From contig DLLT01000017.1 of NCBI GenBank assembly GCA_002478045.1, forward strand, positions 1 to 64,000: a stretch of 64,000 nt of DNA, given 5' to 3'. This DNA is from Porphyromonadaceae bacterium UBA7555 (GTDB lineage: Bacteria; Bacteroidota; Bacteroidia; Bacteroidales; Muribaculaceae). Below the pieces are notes generated by a model. The model did not search any database and was not told where the DNA came from. It was given only the letters and a program-made list of their open reading frames with translations. Numbering within the stretch: the stretch's first letter is position 1; every line of letters starts with the position of its first letter. Below are positions 54,150 to 63,035 of the stretch, piece after piece. A program made the position numbers and the translations under genes.

Positions 54150-56603
54150 ATGCGATTATCCGAGCTGAAGACTGGCGATAAAGCTGTAATTGTCAAAATA
54201 TTAGGCCACGGCGCCTTCCGTAAACGCGTCATGGATATGGGCTTTGTGCGCGGCCGAGAGGTCACCGTGTTGCTGCATGCGCCGCTCAAAGACCCCATTA
54301 AGTACTCCATCATGGATTATGAGGTATCGCTGCGTGCTTCCGAGGCCTCTCTCATCGAAGTCGTGCGACTGCGCGACAACGCCGATGGCACATCCGATGA
54401 AGTCCACAATTTGCGCGACACAACACAAAATACTAATGCGAGTACAGACTACGATGATAGTGATGATTGCGTAGCTGATATTGAGCAAGCTATACGTACC
54501 GCCGACCAACGGTCCAAAATCATTAATGTAGCCCTTATCGGCAATCCGAATTGCGGCAAAACATCGCTGTTCAACGAAGCTTCGGGCGCCAACGAGCATG
54601 TCGGCAATTACAGCGGAGTCACCGTTGATGCCAAATCCAAAAAGATGCGCTATGGCGGCTATACATTTAATATGGTAGACCTGCCCGGCACATACTCGCT
54701 GACCACTTATTCGCCGGAAGAGCGCTACGTGCGACAGTATCTTCGCGAACAAACTCCGGATGTCATAATAAATGTTGTAGATGCCTCGAACCTTGAGCGC
54801 AACCTCTATCTGACTACCGAACTGATAGATATGGGTCGTTCGATGGTCATTGCACTCAACATGTTTGACGAGCTTAACCGCCGCCATATCCACCTTGATT
54901 ACAAGACACTTGGTGCAATGATCGGCGTGCCTATTATTCCGACAATATCCAAGAGCGGCGAAGGCATCAGTACCCTACTGGATACGGTCATATCGGTCTA
55001 CGAAGGCAGCAATAGCGAAGTGCGACACGTGCATGTCAATCTCGGCAGCGAAATCGAACGCGCCGTAACCGTGCTCAAAGACCGCATTAAAGCCGACGGC
55101 GAAATCGGCCATAAATTCTCGCCGCGTTATATAGCCATAAAATTACTTGAAGGCGACAGCGACACTGAAGATAGTGTGCGCGAATCGGCACACGGCGGGC
55201 AGCTTATCAAGCTAAGAGACCAATTGGTGGCCGGACTTAAGGACAAATTCAGCGATGACGTTCCCGCCGAAATTGCAGCCGAAAAATACGGATATATAGC
55301 CGGAGCACTTGCCGAGACACTCACCCGCGAAGACGAAAGCGAGGACGACACCACGCGCCGACTTGACACCCTATTTACGAGCAAAATCTTCGGATACCCG
55401 CTGTTTTTGCTCATAATGTTCTTCATATTCTGGCTTACATTCTCACTCGGGCAGTTCCCTATGGATTGGATAAGTGCCGGAGTGGATGCGCTCTCCAATT
55501 TTGTACACAACACTATGCCCGAAGGTCCTGTCAAGGATCTTGTGGCCGACGGCATCATCGGCGGCGTGGGCGGCGTCATAGTATTTTTACCCAATATCCT
55601 AATATTGTACCTATGCATCTCATTCCTTGAAGACTCGGGATATATGGCACGTGCCGCCTTTATTATGGACAAAGTAATGCACCGCATAGGACTACACGGC
55701 AAATCTTTTATACCTTTGGTAATGGGCTTCGGCTGTAATGTCCCTGCCATTCTGTCATCGCGCGCCATCGAAAGCCGGTCAAGCCGTATCATCACAATTC
55801 TCATCAATCCGTTTATGTCCTGTTCGGCACGTTTGCCGATATACATATTGATTATAGGCACATTCTTCCCACGCCATGGAGCCTTGGTGTTCTTCGGCTT
55901 ATATATACTGGGTATAGCCGTGGCTGTAGCTACAGCACGGCTATTACGCCGTTTTATGTTCAAAAAAGACGAAACTCCTTTTGTCATGGAACTCCCGCCG
56001 TACCGTATGCCGTCATGGCAAAATTCCCTGCGCCATACCTGGGAGAAAGGCCAGCAATATCTGCGTAAGATGGGTGGGATCATCCTTTTTGCCAGCATCA
56101 TCGTGTGGGCTCTCAATTACTACCCACACCATGACAAAGCCAATGAGGTCATCGTGACAACGGCTTCCGTAGACACATCATCGATAGATCCGAAGCACGA
56201 TTCGTTCCTTCAGATGGCCGGCAAAGCAGTCAACCCGATTATGGAACCGCTGGGCTTTACATGGCCCGCCACGGTCGCTGCCGTAGCCGGTATCCCAGCC
56301 AAGGAAATAGTGGTCTCGACCCTCGGCGTCCTTTATACCAACAACGATGCAGTGGATGACACGGCACTTGGCGAACGACTTGAGGCGATAGATCCGCATA
56401 CGGGACAACCAGGATTTACATGGCAATCAGCATTATCATTCTTGATTTTCATATTGTTGTATTGTCCTTGTATGGCTACGGTCGTAGCTATAGGTCGCGA
56501 AACAGACAGTTGGAAATACTCGGTGTTTTCTATGGTCTACAACACTGCCGTGGCATGGTTCGTCGCATTTGTCGTCTATCAATTGTTGATGCTATTCGCT
56601 TAA
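54150..56603 (+). CDS. feoB: Fused FeoA-FeoB ferrous iron transporter
   Basis: Imports Fe2+ across the inner membrane. 817 aa. Residues 1-75 are an FeoA SH3-like domain (MRLSELKTGDKAVIVKI). The FeoB G-domain follows with G1 GNPNCGKTS at 131-139, G3 DLPGTYS and an NMFDE G4-like motif. The C-terminal half has the transport core with repeated GFGCNVPAI and CSARLPIY motifs. In many bacteria feoA and feoB are separate; the fusion is common in Bacteroidota. The Fur-family gene starts 24 bp after it. Confidence 0.97.
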   Translation: MRLSELKTGDKAVIVKILGHGAFRKRVMDMGFVRGREVTVLLHAPLKDPIKYSIMDYEVSLRASEASLIEVVRLRDNADGTSDEVHNLRDTTQNTNASTDYDDSDDCVADIEQAIRTADQRSKIINVALIGNPNCGKTSLFNEASGANEHVGNYSGVTVDAKSKKMRYGGYTFNMVDLPGTYSLTTYSPEERYVRQYLREQTPDVIINVVDASNLERNLYLTTELIDMGRSMVIALNMFDELNRRHIHLDYKTLGAMIGVPIIPTISKSGEGISTLLDTVISVYEGSNSEVRHVHVNLGSEIERAVTVLKDRIKADGEIGHKFSPRYIAIKLLEGDSDTEDSVRESAHGGQLIKLRDQLVAGLKDKFSDDVPAEIAAEKYGYIAGALAETLTREDESEDDTTRRLDTLFTSKIFGYPLFLLIMFFIFWLTFSLGQFPMDWISAGVDALSNFVHNTMPEGPVKDLVADGIIGGVGGVIVFLPNILILYLCISFLEDSGYMARAAFIMDKVMHRIGLHGKSFIPLVMGFGCNVPAILSSRAIESRSSRIITILINPFMSCSARLPIYILIIGTFFPRHGALVFFGLYILGIAVAVATARLLRRFMFKKDETPFVMELPPYRMPSWQNSLRHTWEKGQQYLRKMGGIILFASIIVWALNYYPHHDKANEVIVTTASVDTSSIDPKHDSFLQMAGKAVNPIMEPLGFTWPATVAAVAGIPAKEIVVSTLGVLYTNNDAVDDTALGERLEAIDPHTGQPGFTWQSALSFLIFILLYCPCMATVVAIGRETDSWKYSVFSMVYNTAVAWFVAFVVYQLLMLFA

Positions 56604-56627
56604 CAGTTGTATGTCCCCCACCCGATT

Positions 56628-57116
56628 ATGAATACCGATTTCAAGGACATCGAACACGACAACACACATTGTGTCATATCATCTGTCAATAGTATGCCCG
56701 ATAGAGAGGAGATCCTACGTCGTCACGGTGTACGCCCCACTGCGGTACGAATACTTGTGTACAATGCTATACAGTCTTTCCAAGACACTTTCAGCATGAG
56801 CGATGTCGAGGATGCGCTCGAAACCGTAGACAAGTCTTCGATATTCCGCACTCTTGCCCTATTTGCCGGGCAGCACCTTGTTCACGAAATAGAGGACGGC
56901 AGCGGTTCGGCAAAGTATTGTCTATGTCGCAATGACCACGTCTGCGGAGCCGAGGAAATGCACTGTCATTTCTATTGTGAGTCATGCCATAAGACTTTCT
57001 GCCTTGACCATACCCATATTCCCGTAGTACGATATCCCGAGGGGTTTGAGTTGCACCAAATCAACTATATGATGAAAGGTCTGTGTCCTTCATGTCGTCA
57101 TAGGCATAAAATTTGA
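56628..57116 (+). CDS. Fur-family metal-responsive repressor
   Basis: 162 aa from the ATG at 56628 (ATG at 56694 gives a shorter form starting MPDREEILRRHGVRPTAVR; a TTG at 56607 is unlikely). It has the winged-helix DNA-binding half (RRHGVRPTAVRILVYNA), then a metal-binding half with HCHFYCESCHKTFCLDH and CPSC, the structural zinc cysteines of the family. Whether it is Fur, Zur or PerR cannot be told. The position after feoAB and before a P1B ATPase suggests iron or zinc control of this block. Confidence 0.9.
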   Translation: MNTDFKDIEHDNTHCVISSVNSMPDREEILRRHGVRPTAVRILVYNAIQSFQDTFSMSDVEDALETVDKSSIFRTLALFAGQHLVHEIEDGSGSAKYCLCRNDHVCGAEEMHCHFYCESCHKTFCLDHTHIPVVRYPEGFELHQINYMMKGLCPSCRHRHKI

Positions 57117-57222
57117 CTATATAATGATGCATAATCCAAACAGCCATTACTTCTATATCATAATCGGACAATCGGATAAGCGCTGTCTTCCGAAGCATAT
57201 ATCACTACCGTTATTCGTATTT

Positions 57223-57237
57223 TGCAACCCGGTTGCA
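57223..57237. promoter_or_regulatory. 7-1-7 palindrome, candidate Fur-family operator
   Basis: TGCAACC at 57223-57229, one C, then GGTTGCA at 57231-57237. A 15-bp odd-centred inverted repeat of 7-1-7 shape is the known layout of Fur/Zur/PerR boxes. It lies 43 bp before the metal ATPase start and about 107 bp after the Fur-family gene, so autoregulation and control of the ATPase are both plausible. The motif itself is not a described consensus I recognise. Confidence 0.55.
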
Positions 57238-57279
57238 GAGCCTTTTTCAGACCTTTGTGCGTAAAACACAAAACTCACA

Positions 57280-59130
57280 ATGGACAAAAAGCAACGGACC
57301 ATAGTAATCCGACTGGCTGCATCGGTTGCACTCGCAGTCTCAGCCTTAGCCATAGGACTACCGGATCGAATAAATATATATTTATATGTGGCGGCATATA
57401 TCGTCATCGGAGCAGACATCATCCTCAAGGCCTTGCGCAATATAACGCACGGTAAGATTTTTGACGAGAATTTTCTGATGACAGTCGCAACCATAGGGGC
57501 TTTTGCCATCGGCGAGTATCCCGAAGCGGTTGCCGTGATGGTGTTATATCAGCTGGGCGAACTGCTGTCTGATATGGCCGTCGAACGAAGCCGCAGCTCC
57601 ATTTCTGCGCTTATGGATATTAGGCCCGAATTTGCCAATGTCGAACAATCCGATGGTTCGCTAATCAAGTCCTCGCCGACAGAAGTCGCCATCGGAAGTA
57701 TTGTTATCGTCAGTCCGGGCGAAAAAATTCCGATAGACGGGATTGTCGTGTCAGGATCCTCGGACATAGATACGTCCGCGCTGACCGGCGAAAGCCAGCC
57801 ACAGTCCGCAACATCGGGCGATAAAGTCCTCGGCGGATGTCTCAATATTTCGGGAGCAATAAAGATTAAGACCACTGCCGCGTATGCCAATACAACCGTA
57901 GCAAAGATACTTGATATGGTCGAAAATGCCGAAACCGGCAAGGCTCATACCGAAAAGTTTATTACTCGCTTCGCCAGGTATTACACACCTATAGTCGTCG
58001 TATGTGCCGTATTGGTGGCTGTAATACCGCCTTTGACCGGTATGGGCGGCTGGAATCTGTGGATTGAACGGGCTTTGATATTTTTAGTAATATCGTGTCC
58101 ATGCGCATTGGTTATTTCTGTCCCATTGACATTCTTTGCCGGTATCGGTGGCGCATCCCATTTCGGTATATTGTTCAAGGGTTCAAATTATATGGAGACA
58201 TTGGCGCGTGCTCGCAGCGTTGTATTTGACAAAACGGGGACGCTCACCTGCGGACGTTTCACCGTCACGGCAATACATCCGGAGATTATATCCGAGTCGC
58301 AACTACTCGAACTTGCGGCACTTACCGAGAGCTTTTCGACTCATCCGGTTGCCATATCCCTACGTGCTGCATATAAAGGCACTCTTGACCAAAGCCTCGT
58401 AACAGCACTGCATGACTATCCCGGCGAAGGCATATCGGCTACACTTGACTCGCACCGCGTATACGTCGGGAATGAACGACTTATGGCACGTGCCGGCGTT
58501 ACACCACGCCAATGCCACTGCATAGGTACCATCGTGCACCTTGCCGTAGACGGCGAATACATGGGGCACATCGTTGTAGCCGATACTGTCAAACCTCGGT
58601 CATCCGAGACTATAAAGACCCTGACAAAACTTGGCATAAAGTCCGTGATGCTTACCGGAGACAAACGACCCGTGGCCGAAGCCGTTGCGAACGAACTTGG
58701 CATACACGAATATGACTGCGAAATGATGCCTGACGACAAAGTACGTCGCGTCCAATCGCTCACCATGATTCGAGGCTCGTCTCCTGTGGTATTTGTCGGC
58801 GATGGCATTAACGATGCTCCGGTATTGAAAATTGCGGACGCCGGAATTGCGATGGGTGCGGCAGGCAGCGATGCAGCCATCGCCGCGGCGGACATCGTAC
58901 TGATGAACGATGACCCGTCTCAGGTGATTACGGGAATATTTATTGCTCGTAAAACTATGAGCATAGTTCGACAAAACATCGCCTTTGCACTTACTATAAA
59001 ACTGGCATTACTTGTAATCGGCGCTCTCGGATATGCCAATATGTGGGCAGCTGTTTTTGCCGATGTCGGCTTAACACTTTTGGCTGTACTGAATGCGCTT
59101 AGAGCTTCGCATATCCACAAGCTTAACTAA
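57280..59130 (+). CDS. P1B-type heavy-metal ATPase, Zn/Cd/Pb group
   Basis: 616 aa. The transport motif CPC is at 273-275 and the phosphorylation site DKTGT begins at Asp317. An SxTHPVAI motif and the C-terminal FADVGLTLLAVLNALR fit the P1B-2 (ZntA/CadA) group, which pumps Zn2+, Cd2+ or Pb2+ out. There is no N-terminal HMA metal-binding domain, so it is a short form. Its upstream region holds a Fur-like palindrome, and it lies behind feoAB and a Fur-family gene, suggesting metal-balance control. Confidence 0.92.
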   Translation: MDKKQRTIVIRLAASVALAVSALAIGLPDRINIYLYVAAYIVIGADIILKALRNITHGKIFDENFLMTVATIGAFAIGEYPEAVAVMVLYQLGELLSDMAVERSRSSISALMDIRPEFANVEQSDGSLIKSSPTEVAIGSIVIVSPGEKIPIDGIVVSGSSDIDTSALTGESQPQSATSGDKVLGGCLNISGAIKIKTTAAYANTTVAKILDMVENAETGKAHTEKFITRFARYYTPIVVVCAVLVAVIPPLTGMGGWNLWIERALIFLVISCPCALVISVPLTFFAGIGGASHFGILFKGSNYMETLARARSVVFDKTGTLTCGRFTVTAIHPEIISESQLLELAALTESFSTHPVAISLRAAYKGTLDQSLVTALHDYPGEGISATLDSHRVYVGNERLMARAGVTPRQCHCIGTIVHLAVDGEYMGHIVVADTVKPRSSETIKTLTKLGIKSVMLTGDKRPVAEAVANELGIHEYDCEMMPDDKVRRVQSLTMIRGSSPVVFVGDGINDAPVLKIADAGIAMGAAGSDAAIAAADIVLMNDDPSQVITGIFIARKTMSIVRQNIAFALTIKLALLVIGALGYANMWAAVFADVGLTLLAVLNALRASHIHKLN

Positions 59131-59170
59131 TTTTAACTTAACACACATCTATAATCAGAACAGAAATATC

Positions 59171-59178
59171 TATTTTTG
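59171..59178 (+). promoter_or_regulatory. -7 box of the small-protein/agu operon
   Basis: TATTTTTG matches TAnnTTTG and ends 28 nt before the ATG at 59206. It overlaps the TTG at 59176, so that TTG is not a start. Confidence 0.5.
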
Positions 59179-59205
59179 AAGACTGAAAAGACCTATACAC
59201 TGATT

Positions 59206-59442
59206 ATGGACAAAGATATAACCGAATACTTCGTTTCCCTAATCGAATCGAGCGGTGCTATTGACGTAGCCGAAGCCGAATTCAAGCGTATAGTCGCTGA
59301 CGACAACGAACTGCGCGAACTATACCGACAGTGGTGTGCCGATACTGGTACCAGCGAACGGCATGGATTCTCGGACTTTGCTGCCGAGTATATGGAAAAC
59401 CGAGAAGAAGTTTGGGACACCCTCAACGATTATGACGAATAA
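59206..59442 (+). CDS. Small acidic protein upstream of aguA
   Basis: 78 aa with many Asp and Glu and a C-terminus NREEVWDTLNDYDE. It has no signal peptide or TM and matches no family I can name. The start is the ATG at 59206; a TTG at 59176 lies in the promoter. Its end overlaps the aguA start by 11 bp (59432-59442), so the two are translated together. It may be a conserved unknown family of Bacteroidota; I cannot confirm this. Confidence 0.7.
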   Translation: MDKDITEYFVSLIESSGAIDVAEAEFKRIVADDNELRELYRQWCADTGTSERHGFSDFAAEYMENREEVWDTLNDYDE

Positions 59443-60514
59443 CTATACACTACCGGCCGAATGGTATCCTACCGATGGCATATTACTTTCCTGGCCGCAT
59501 AAAAATACGGATTGGGCATATATATTAGACCAGATCGAACAATGCTATATCGACTTGGTCCGAGCTATATTACCCTATGCGCCTATCTTAATCATCGGAC
59601 CTAACGTTGAGAACATTAAAGCAAGTCTCCTAAAGGCTCAAATTAAACAAACAGGCAATCCAATTGTTCTATTTCAGGTACCCACCAATGACACTTGGAT
59701 TCGTGACTACGGTATAATTACCACCCTTGACGAAAACGGGAAGCCCGTATATAACGATTTCTGTTTCAACGGTTGGGGTCTTAAATTTGCAGCCGACAAA
59801 GATAATTTGGTCAACAGCGCACTATTCAAAGCCGGGATATTTGACTCCGGTCCATACTATTCGCGGCAGATGTATGTACTTGAAGGCGGCAGCATAGACT
59901 CCGATGGTGCCGGAACAATATTGACCACCTCCAAATGTCTGTATTCGCCCAATCGTAACGGCTATACAGACCGTGAATCAGCCGAGTTTATGCTACGTGA
60001 ATTTCTTGGAGCAAAAAGAGTCCTTTGGTTAGACCACGGCTTCCTTATCGGAGACGACACCGACAGCCATGTGGACACTCTGGCTCGCTTTGCATCACCT
60101 GAGACAATATTATATGTAAAGTGTGATGACCCTGACGATTTTCAGTACAACGAATTGTCGGCCATGGAGGAGGAATTACATCAAATGCGCCGGGTCGATG
60201 GAAAGCCATACAATCTCGTAGGTCTGCCAATGCCCTACCCGATATACGACCCGGATACAGATGACAGATTACCGGCAACCTATGCAAATTTCCTCATTAT
60301 TGGCGACCGAGCCGTTGTCGTGCCTACTTACGGACAATCGGATAAAGACGCCGAGGCATTACTGCTGATTGGACAAGCATTTCCCGGACACGAAGTCATC
60401 GGCGTGAATGCTACCGCACTGATCCGGCAGCACGGAAGCATACATTGCGCAACCATGCAAATGCCGCGTAATGCACTTACCATTTTGCCGAATAATGACC
60501 ATATATATGCATAA
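59432..60514 (+). CDS. aguA: Agmatine deiminase
   Basis: Converts agmatine to N-carbamoylputrescine and ammonia. 360 aa from the ATG at 59432; upstream in-frame ATGs lie inside the small-protein gene. The family's catalytic parts are visible: DTWIRDYG, EGGSIDSDGAGT, HVDTLARF and the nucleophile Cys in GSIHCATMQ. aguB follows 4 bp later, so the two steps are made together. Confidence 0.95.
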   Translation: MTNNYTLPAEWYPTDGILLSWPHKNTDWAYILDQIEQCYIDLVRAILPYAPILIIGPNVENIKASLLKAQIKQTGNPIVLFQVPTNDTWIRDYGIITTLDENGKPVYNDFCFNGWGLKFAADKDNLVNSALFKAGIFDSGPYYSRQMYVLEGGSIDSDGAGTILTTSKCLYSPNRNGYTDRESAEFMLREFLGAKRVLWLDHGFLIGDDTDSHVDTLARFASPETILYVKCDDPDDFQYNELSAMEEELHQMRRVDGKPYNLVGLPMPYPIYDPDTDDRLPATYANFLIIGDRAVVVPTYGQSDKDAEALLLIGQAFPGHEVIGVNATALIRQHGSIHCATMQMPRNALTILPNNDHIYA

Positions 60515-60518
60515 TAAA

Positions 60519-61406
60519 ATGACACGCATCATCCCAACAGCTATCATACAGCAGCACAATACGGCCGACATCGCCGACAACCGCGCCAGGCTTTTTGCCA
60601 AGATACGCCTTGCCGCCGCATCAGGAGCACGCCTTATAGTCAACCAAGAATTGCATGATAGTCTATACTTTTGTCAAACCGAGAATGTAGATGCTTTTGA
60701 TTTGGCTATTCCCATTCCATCGACCGTCACTGAAGCATACGCTGCACTTGCGGCAGAGACACAGACGGTTATAGTCACATCTATGTTCGAACGTCGTTCC
60801 CCGGGACTATATCACAATACAGCTATAGTCTTTGACACAGACGGCAGTATAGCCGGATGTTATCGTAAGATGCATATTCCCGATGATCCGGCATACTACG
60901 AAAAGTTCTATTTCACGCCCGGAGATCTCGGATTCGAACCCATAGACACTTCGGTCGGAAGATTAGGCGTGCTTGTCTGCTGGGATCAATGGTTCCCGGA
61001 AGCTGCTCGTCTGATGGCATTACGCGGTGCCGAAATCCTCATATATCCCACTGCAATAGGATGGGAACGTAGCGATACCGCAGACGAAAAAGCTCGACAA
61101 CGCGAAGCGTGGACGACCGTGCAACGCGGGCACGCCATAGCCAACGGTCTTCCCGTTGTGGCAGTCAATCGCGTCGGCTACGAACCGGACTATTCGCGCG
61201 CTACCAATGGTATCACCTTCTGGGGCAGTAGCTTTGTTTGCGGACCTCAGGGCGAATTTCTCTTCCGTGCTCCGGACAATGCCGAGGCCGAAGCTATCAT
61301 CGACATCGACATACAACGTAGCGAGAACGTTCGTCGCTGGTGGCCATTCCTACGCGACAGACGCGTCGATGCATATACCGGAATTACCAAGCGCTTTCTC
61401 GACTGA
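60519..61406 (+). CDS. aguB: N-carbamoylputrescine amidase
   Basis: Splits N-carbamoylputrescine to putrescine, ammonia and CO2, the step after aguA. 295 aa of the carbon-nitrogen hydrolase (nitrilase) family. The Glu-Lys-Cys triad is in VNQELHD, YRKMHIPDD and LVCWDQWFPE. The ATG at 60519 is preferred because earlier in-frame ATGs lie in aguA. It is 4 bp after the aguA stop. Confidence 0.95.
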   Translation: MTRIIPTAIIQQHNTADIADNRARLFAKIRLAAASGARLIVNQELHDSLYFCQTENVDAFDLAIPIPSTVTEAYAALAAETQTVIVTSMFERRSPGLYHNTAIVFDTDGSIAGCYRKMHIPDDPAYYEKFYFTPGDLGFEPIDTSVGRLGVLVCWDQWFPEAARLMALRGAEILIYPTAIGWERSDTADEKARQREAWTTVQRGHAIANGLPVVAVNRVGYEPDYSRATNGITFWGSSFVCGPQGEFLFRAPDNAEAEAIIDIDIQRSENVRRWWPFLRDRRVDAYTGITKRFLD

Positions 61407-61465
61407 CATATTTATCATCGGACTGCGGCAAAACATACAATAAAGCACAAAAAACGTATAACAAT

Positions 61466-61747
61466 ATGCAGCAAGAAAACAACGAAGAATTCGAACGTTA
61501 CCGTCAGCAAATGCACGGCAACGATAATGAGGATAATCGCAGACAAGGCCCCGGTCGAATCATGCGATTGGTATACACCATTTTTATGGTGGTCATATAT
61601 ATAGGCATGGGTATCCTATTGTTGCTCAACTTCTTTGATTGGGCTCCTCAATATACATGGCCGCGAGATATCGTAGGCATAGTATTGATTATCTACGGAA
61701 TTTGGCGTGCCTACCGATACTATGCAGGCATCGAAAGTCGCTTATAA
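61466..61747 (+). CDS. Small two-TM membrane protein
   Basis: 93 aa: a charged N-terminus (QQENNEEFERYRQQ) and two hydrophobic helices (about residues 33-55 and 66-82). Function unknown. The ATG at 61466 is chosen; a longer frame has an uncharacteristic N-terminus. It precedes the PstS-like gene by 45 bp, and the pair may be an operon with the TPR gene. Similar small proteins sit near exbB/exbD/tonB clusters in Bacteroidota, but none of those genes is in the window. Confidence 0.72.
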   Translation: MQQENNEEFERYRQQMHGNDNEDNRRQGPGRIMRLVYTIFMVVIYIGMGILLLLNFFDWAPQYTWPRDIVGIVLIIYGIWRAYRYYAGIESRL

Positions 61748-61763
61748 GAGTTACATACACAAT

Positions 61764-61775
61764 CCCCCCCCCCCC
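61764..61775 (+). repeat. C12 homopolymer upstream of the PstS-like gene
   Basis: Twelve consecutive C between the two-TM gene stop and the PstS-like start, ending 17 bp before the ATG at 61793. It is the longest G/C homopolymer I see in the window. It lies in the 5' region that controls translation, so slippage could change expression. It is also a place where sequencing errors are common. Confidence 0.9.
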
Positions 61776-61792
61776 ACAAAAAACACATATAT

Positions 61793-62779
61793 ATGCGCAC
61801 AAAAGTATTATCCATAGCCGCCGCATCGTTGTGCATAGCTTTGGCCTTAGGCTCATGCAGCCAAAAACAGCCGTCCAAGATTATGACAATGCTCTGCGAT
61901 AATTCGTTTGAGAACATTATGGAAGAGGAGATCGACGTCTTCGAGTACGCCTACCTCAAGCAACAATACCATGTGCTTACCCGATACGTAACACAGAAAG
62001 ACGCCTTAGACTCACTATTCGCCGGCAGTATACACACCATCATTGTCGGACGTGACCTGACCAAGACCGAGCGCAAGGCGTTAAAGGACAAATATCCCAA
62101 TCTGCGTAGCATGAAGATCGCGGTGGACGCCGTGGCTCTAATTGTCAATCCATCCAACCCAGTTGACCAGCTTAGTATGAAGGAAATCAGCGAGATATTG
62201 GCAGGTTCAACCACCAATTGGAGCCAATTGCAGCCCGGAGCGCCGGACAAGCGCATACACGTATACTTCGATTCAGAAGGTTCGGGCCTTGCAATGTACA
62301 TGCGCGATACTTTGCTCAATGGTCGCCCGATGGGACCGTTGGCTCACGCCGTCGGAAGTATTGACAGCGTACTGACTCTTGTACAAAAAGACCCGGCAGC
62401 TATGGGTGTCATCGGAGTAAGCCATCTCACCAGAGACCTTACGCTTAATAATCTCACAACCGAAGAACGTGTACAGCGCATTGTAAGCGACACCCTGGCA
62501 GTTAATGGTGAAGATATCAACAACCGTATGGACAAGTCCGGAGTCAAGACCCTGGGAGTTATGCGCTACGAAGCCATACCGTACAAGCCTTACCAGCAGA
62601 ATATTTACGACGGCAGCTACCCGCTGACACGCCCGATGTATATGATTACTACCGCTTCGCCTGCCGGTGTCGGAGGCAAATTCTATGCATTTGTCACCGG
62701 TGTTGACGGACAGCGCATTATTATGAAGACCGGTATAATGCCTGCTCGGATGCAAATTACTGTAGTCGAAATTCAATAG
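61793..62779 (+). CDS. PstS-like substrate-binding lipoprotein
   Basis: 328 aa with a lipobox (LGSC, about Cys22), so a lipoprotein. The fold is that of phosphate-binding PstS: VALIVNPSNPVDQLSMKEI, WSQLQPGAPDKRI and FDSEGSGLAMYMRD with the phosphate-loop-like SGLA. No ABC permease or ATPase is nearby, so it is not a normal Pst system. In Bacteroidota it often sits by exbB/exbD/tonB genes and a TPR gene, as partly seen here. Ligand unknown. Confidence 0.85.
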   Translation: MRTKVLSIAAASLCIALALGSCSQKQPSKIMTMLCDNSFENIMEEEIDVFEYAYLKQQYHVLTRYVTQKDALDSLFAGSIHTIIVGRDLTKTERKALKDKYPNLRSMKIAVDAVALIVNPSNPVDQLSMKEISEILAGSTTNWSQLQPGAPDKRIHVYFDSEGSGLAMYMRDTLLNGRPMGPLAHAVGSIDSVLTLVQKDPAAMGVIGVSHLTRDLTLNNLTTEERVQRIVSDTLAVNGEDINNRMDKSGVKTLGVMRYEAIPYKPYQQNIYDGSYPLTRPMYMITTASPAGVGGKFYAFVTGVDGQRIIMKTGIMPARMQITVVEIQ

Positions 62780-62857
62780 TCGTCTCGCAACATTCCACAC
62801 GATTACCTCCATACAGTCATGCGTAATAAAACATCCATATAGCACACACAATAAGCC

Positions 62858-62915
62858 CAATGGCGGCCCGGAAATGGCACTTAACATAGATTAACGCCAA
62901 ATCCGGCCGCCATTG
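62858..62915 (+). terminator. Hairpin after the PstS-like gene
   Basis: CAATGGCGGC (62858-62867) pairs with GCCGCCATTG (62906-62915), extended inside by CGG/CCG with one bulged base, around a loop of about 30 nt, 78 nt past the stop. There is only a weak T-run, so terminator function is uncertain. Confidence 0.5.
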
Positions 62916-62922
62916 CGTTATA

Positions 62923-62950
62923 TTACACGATTAATGTGTAACTTTACACA
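62923..62950 (+). promoter_or_regulatory. Promoter of the TPR gene with three alternating half-sites
   Basis: TAACTTTAC at 62939-62947 is a -7-like box. It is covered by a 16-bp palindrome, TGTGTAA-CT-TTACACA (62935-62950), and a further TTACAC half-site at 62923-62928. So three TTACAC/GTGTAA half-sites sit at 62923, 62936 and 62944, in alternating orientation. The start of the TPR gene is about 90 nt downstream. Confidence 0.5.
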
Positions 62951-63035
62951 AAATTAAGCCGGGTGCAAATATCTCGGTTCTATAGTGCTCACAGAAAAAA
63001 ATCAATTAACCACACATATCCAAAGTTTTTATAGT

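Noticed and set aside
55127..56116. 329-codon minus-strand open frame opposite feoB
   Set aside because: Lies wholly inside the FeoB coding region in antisense, is rich in Ser, Arg and Ile, and has no domain.
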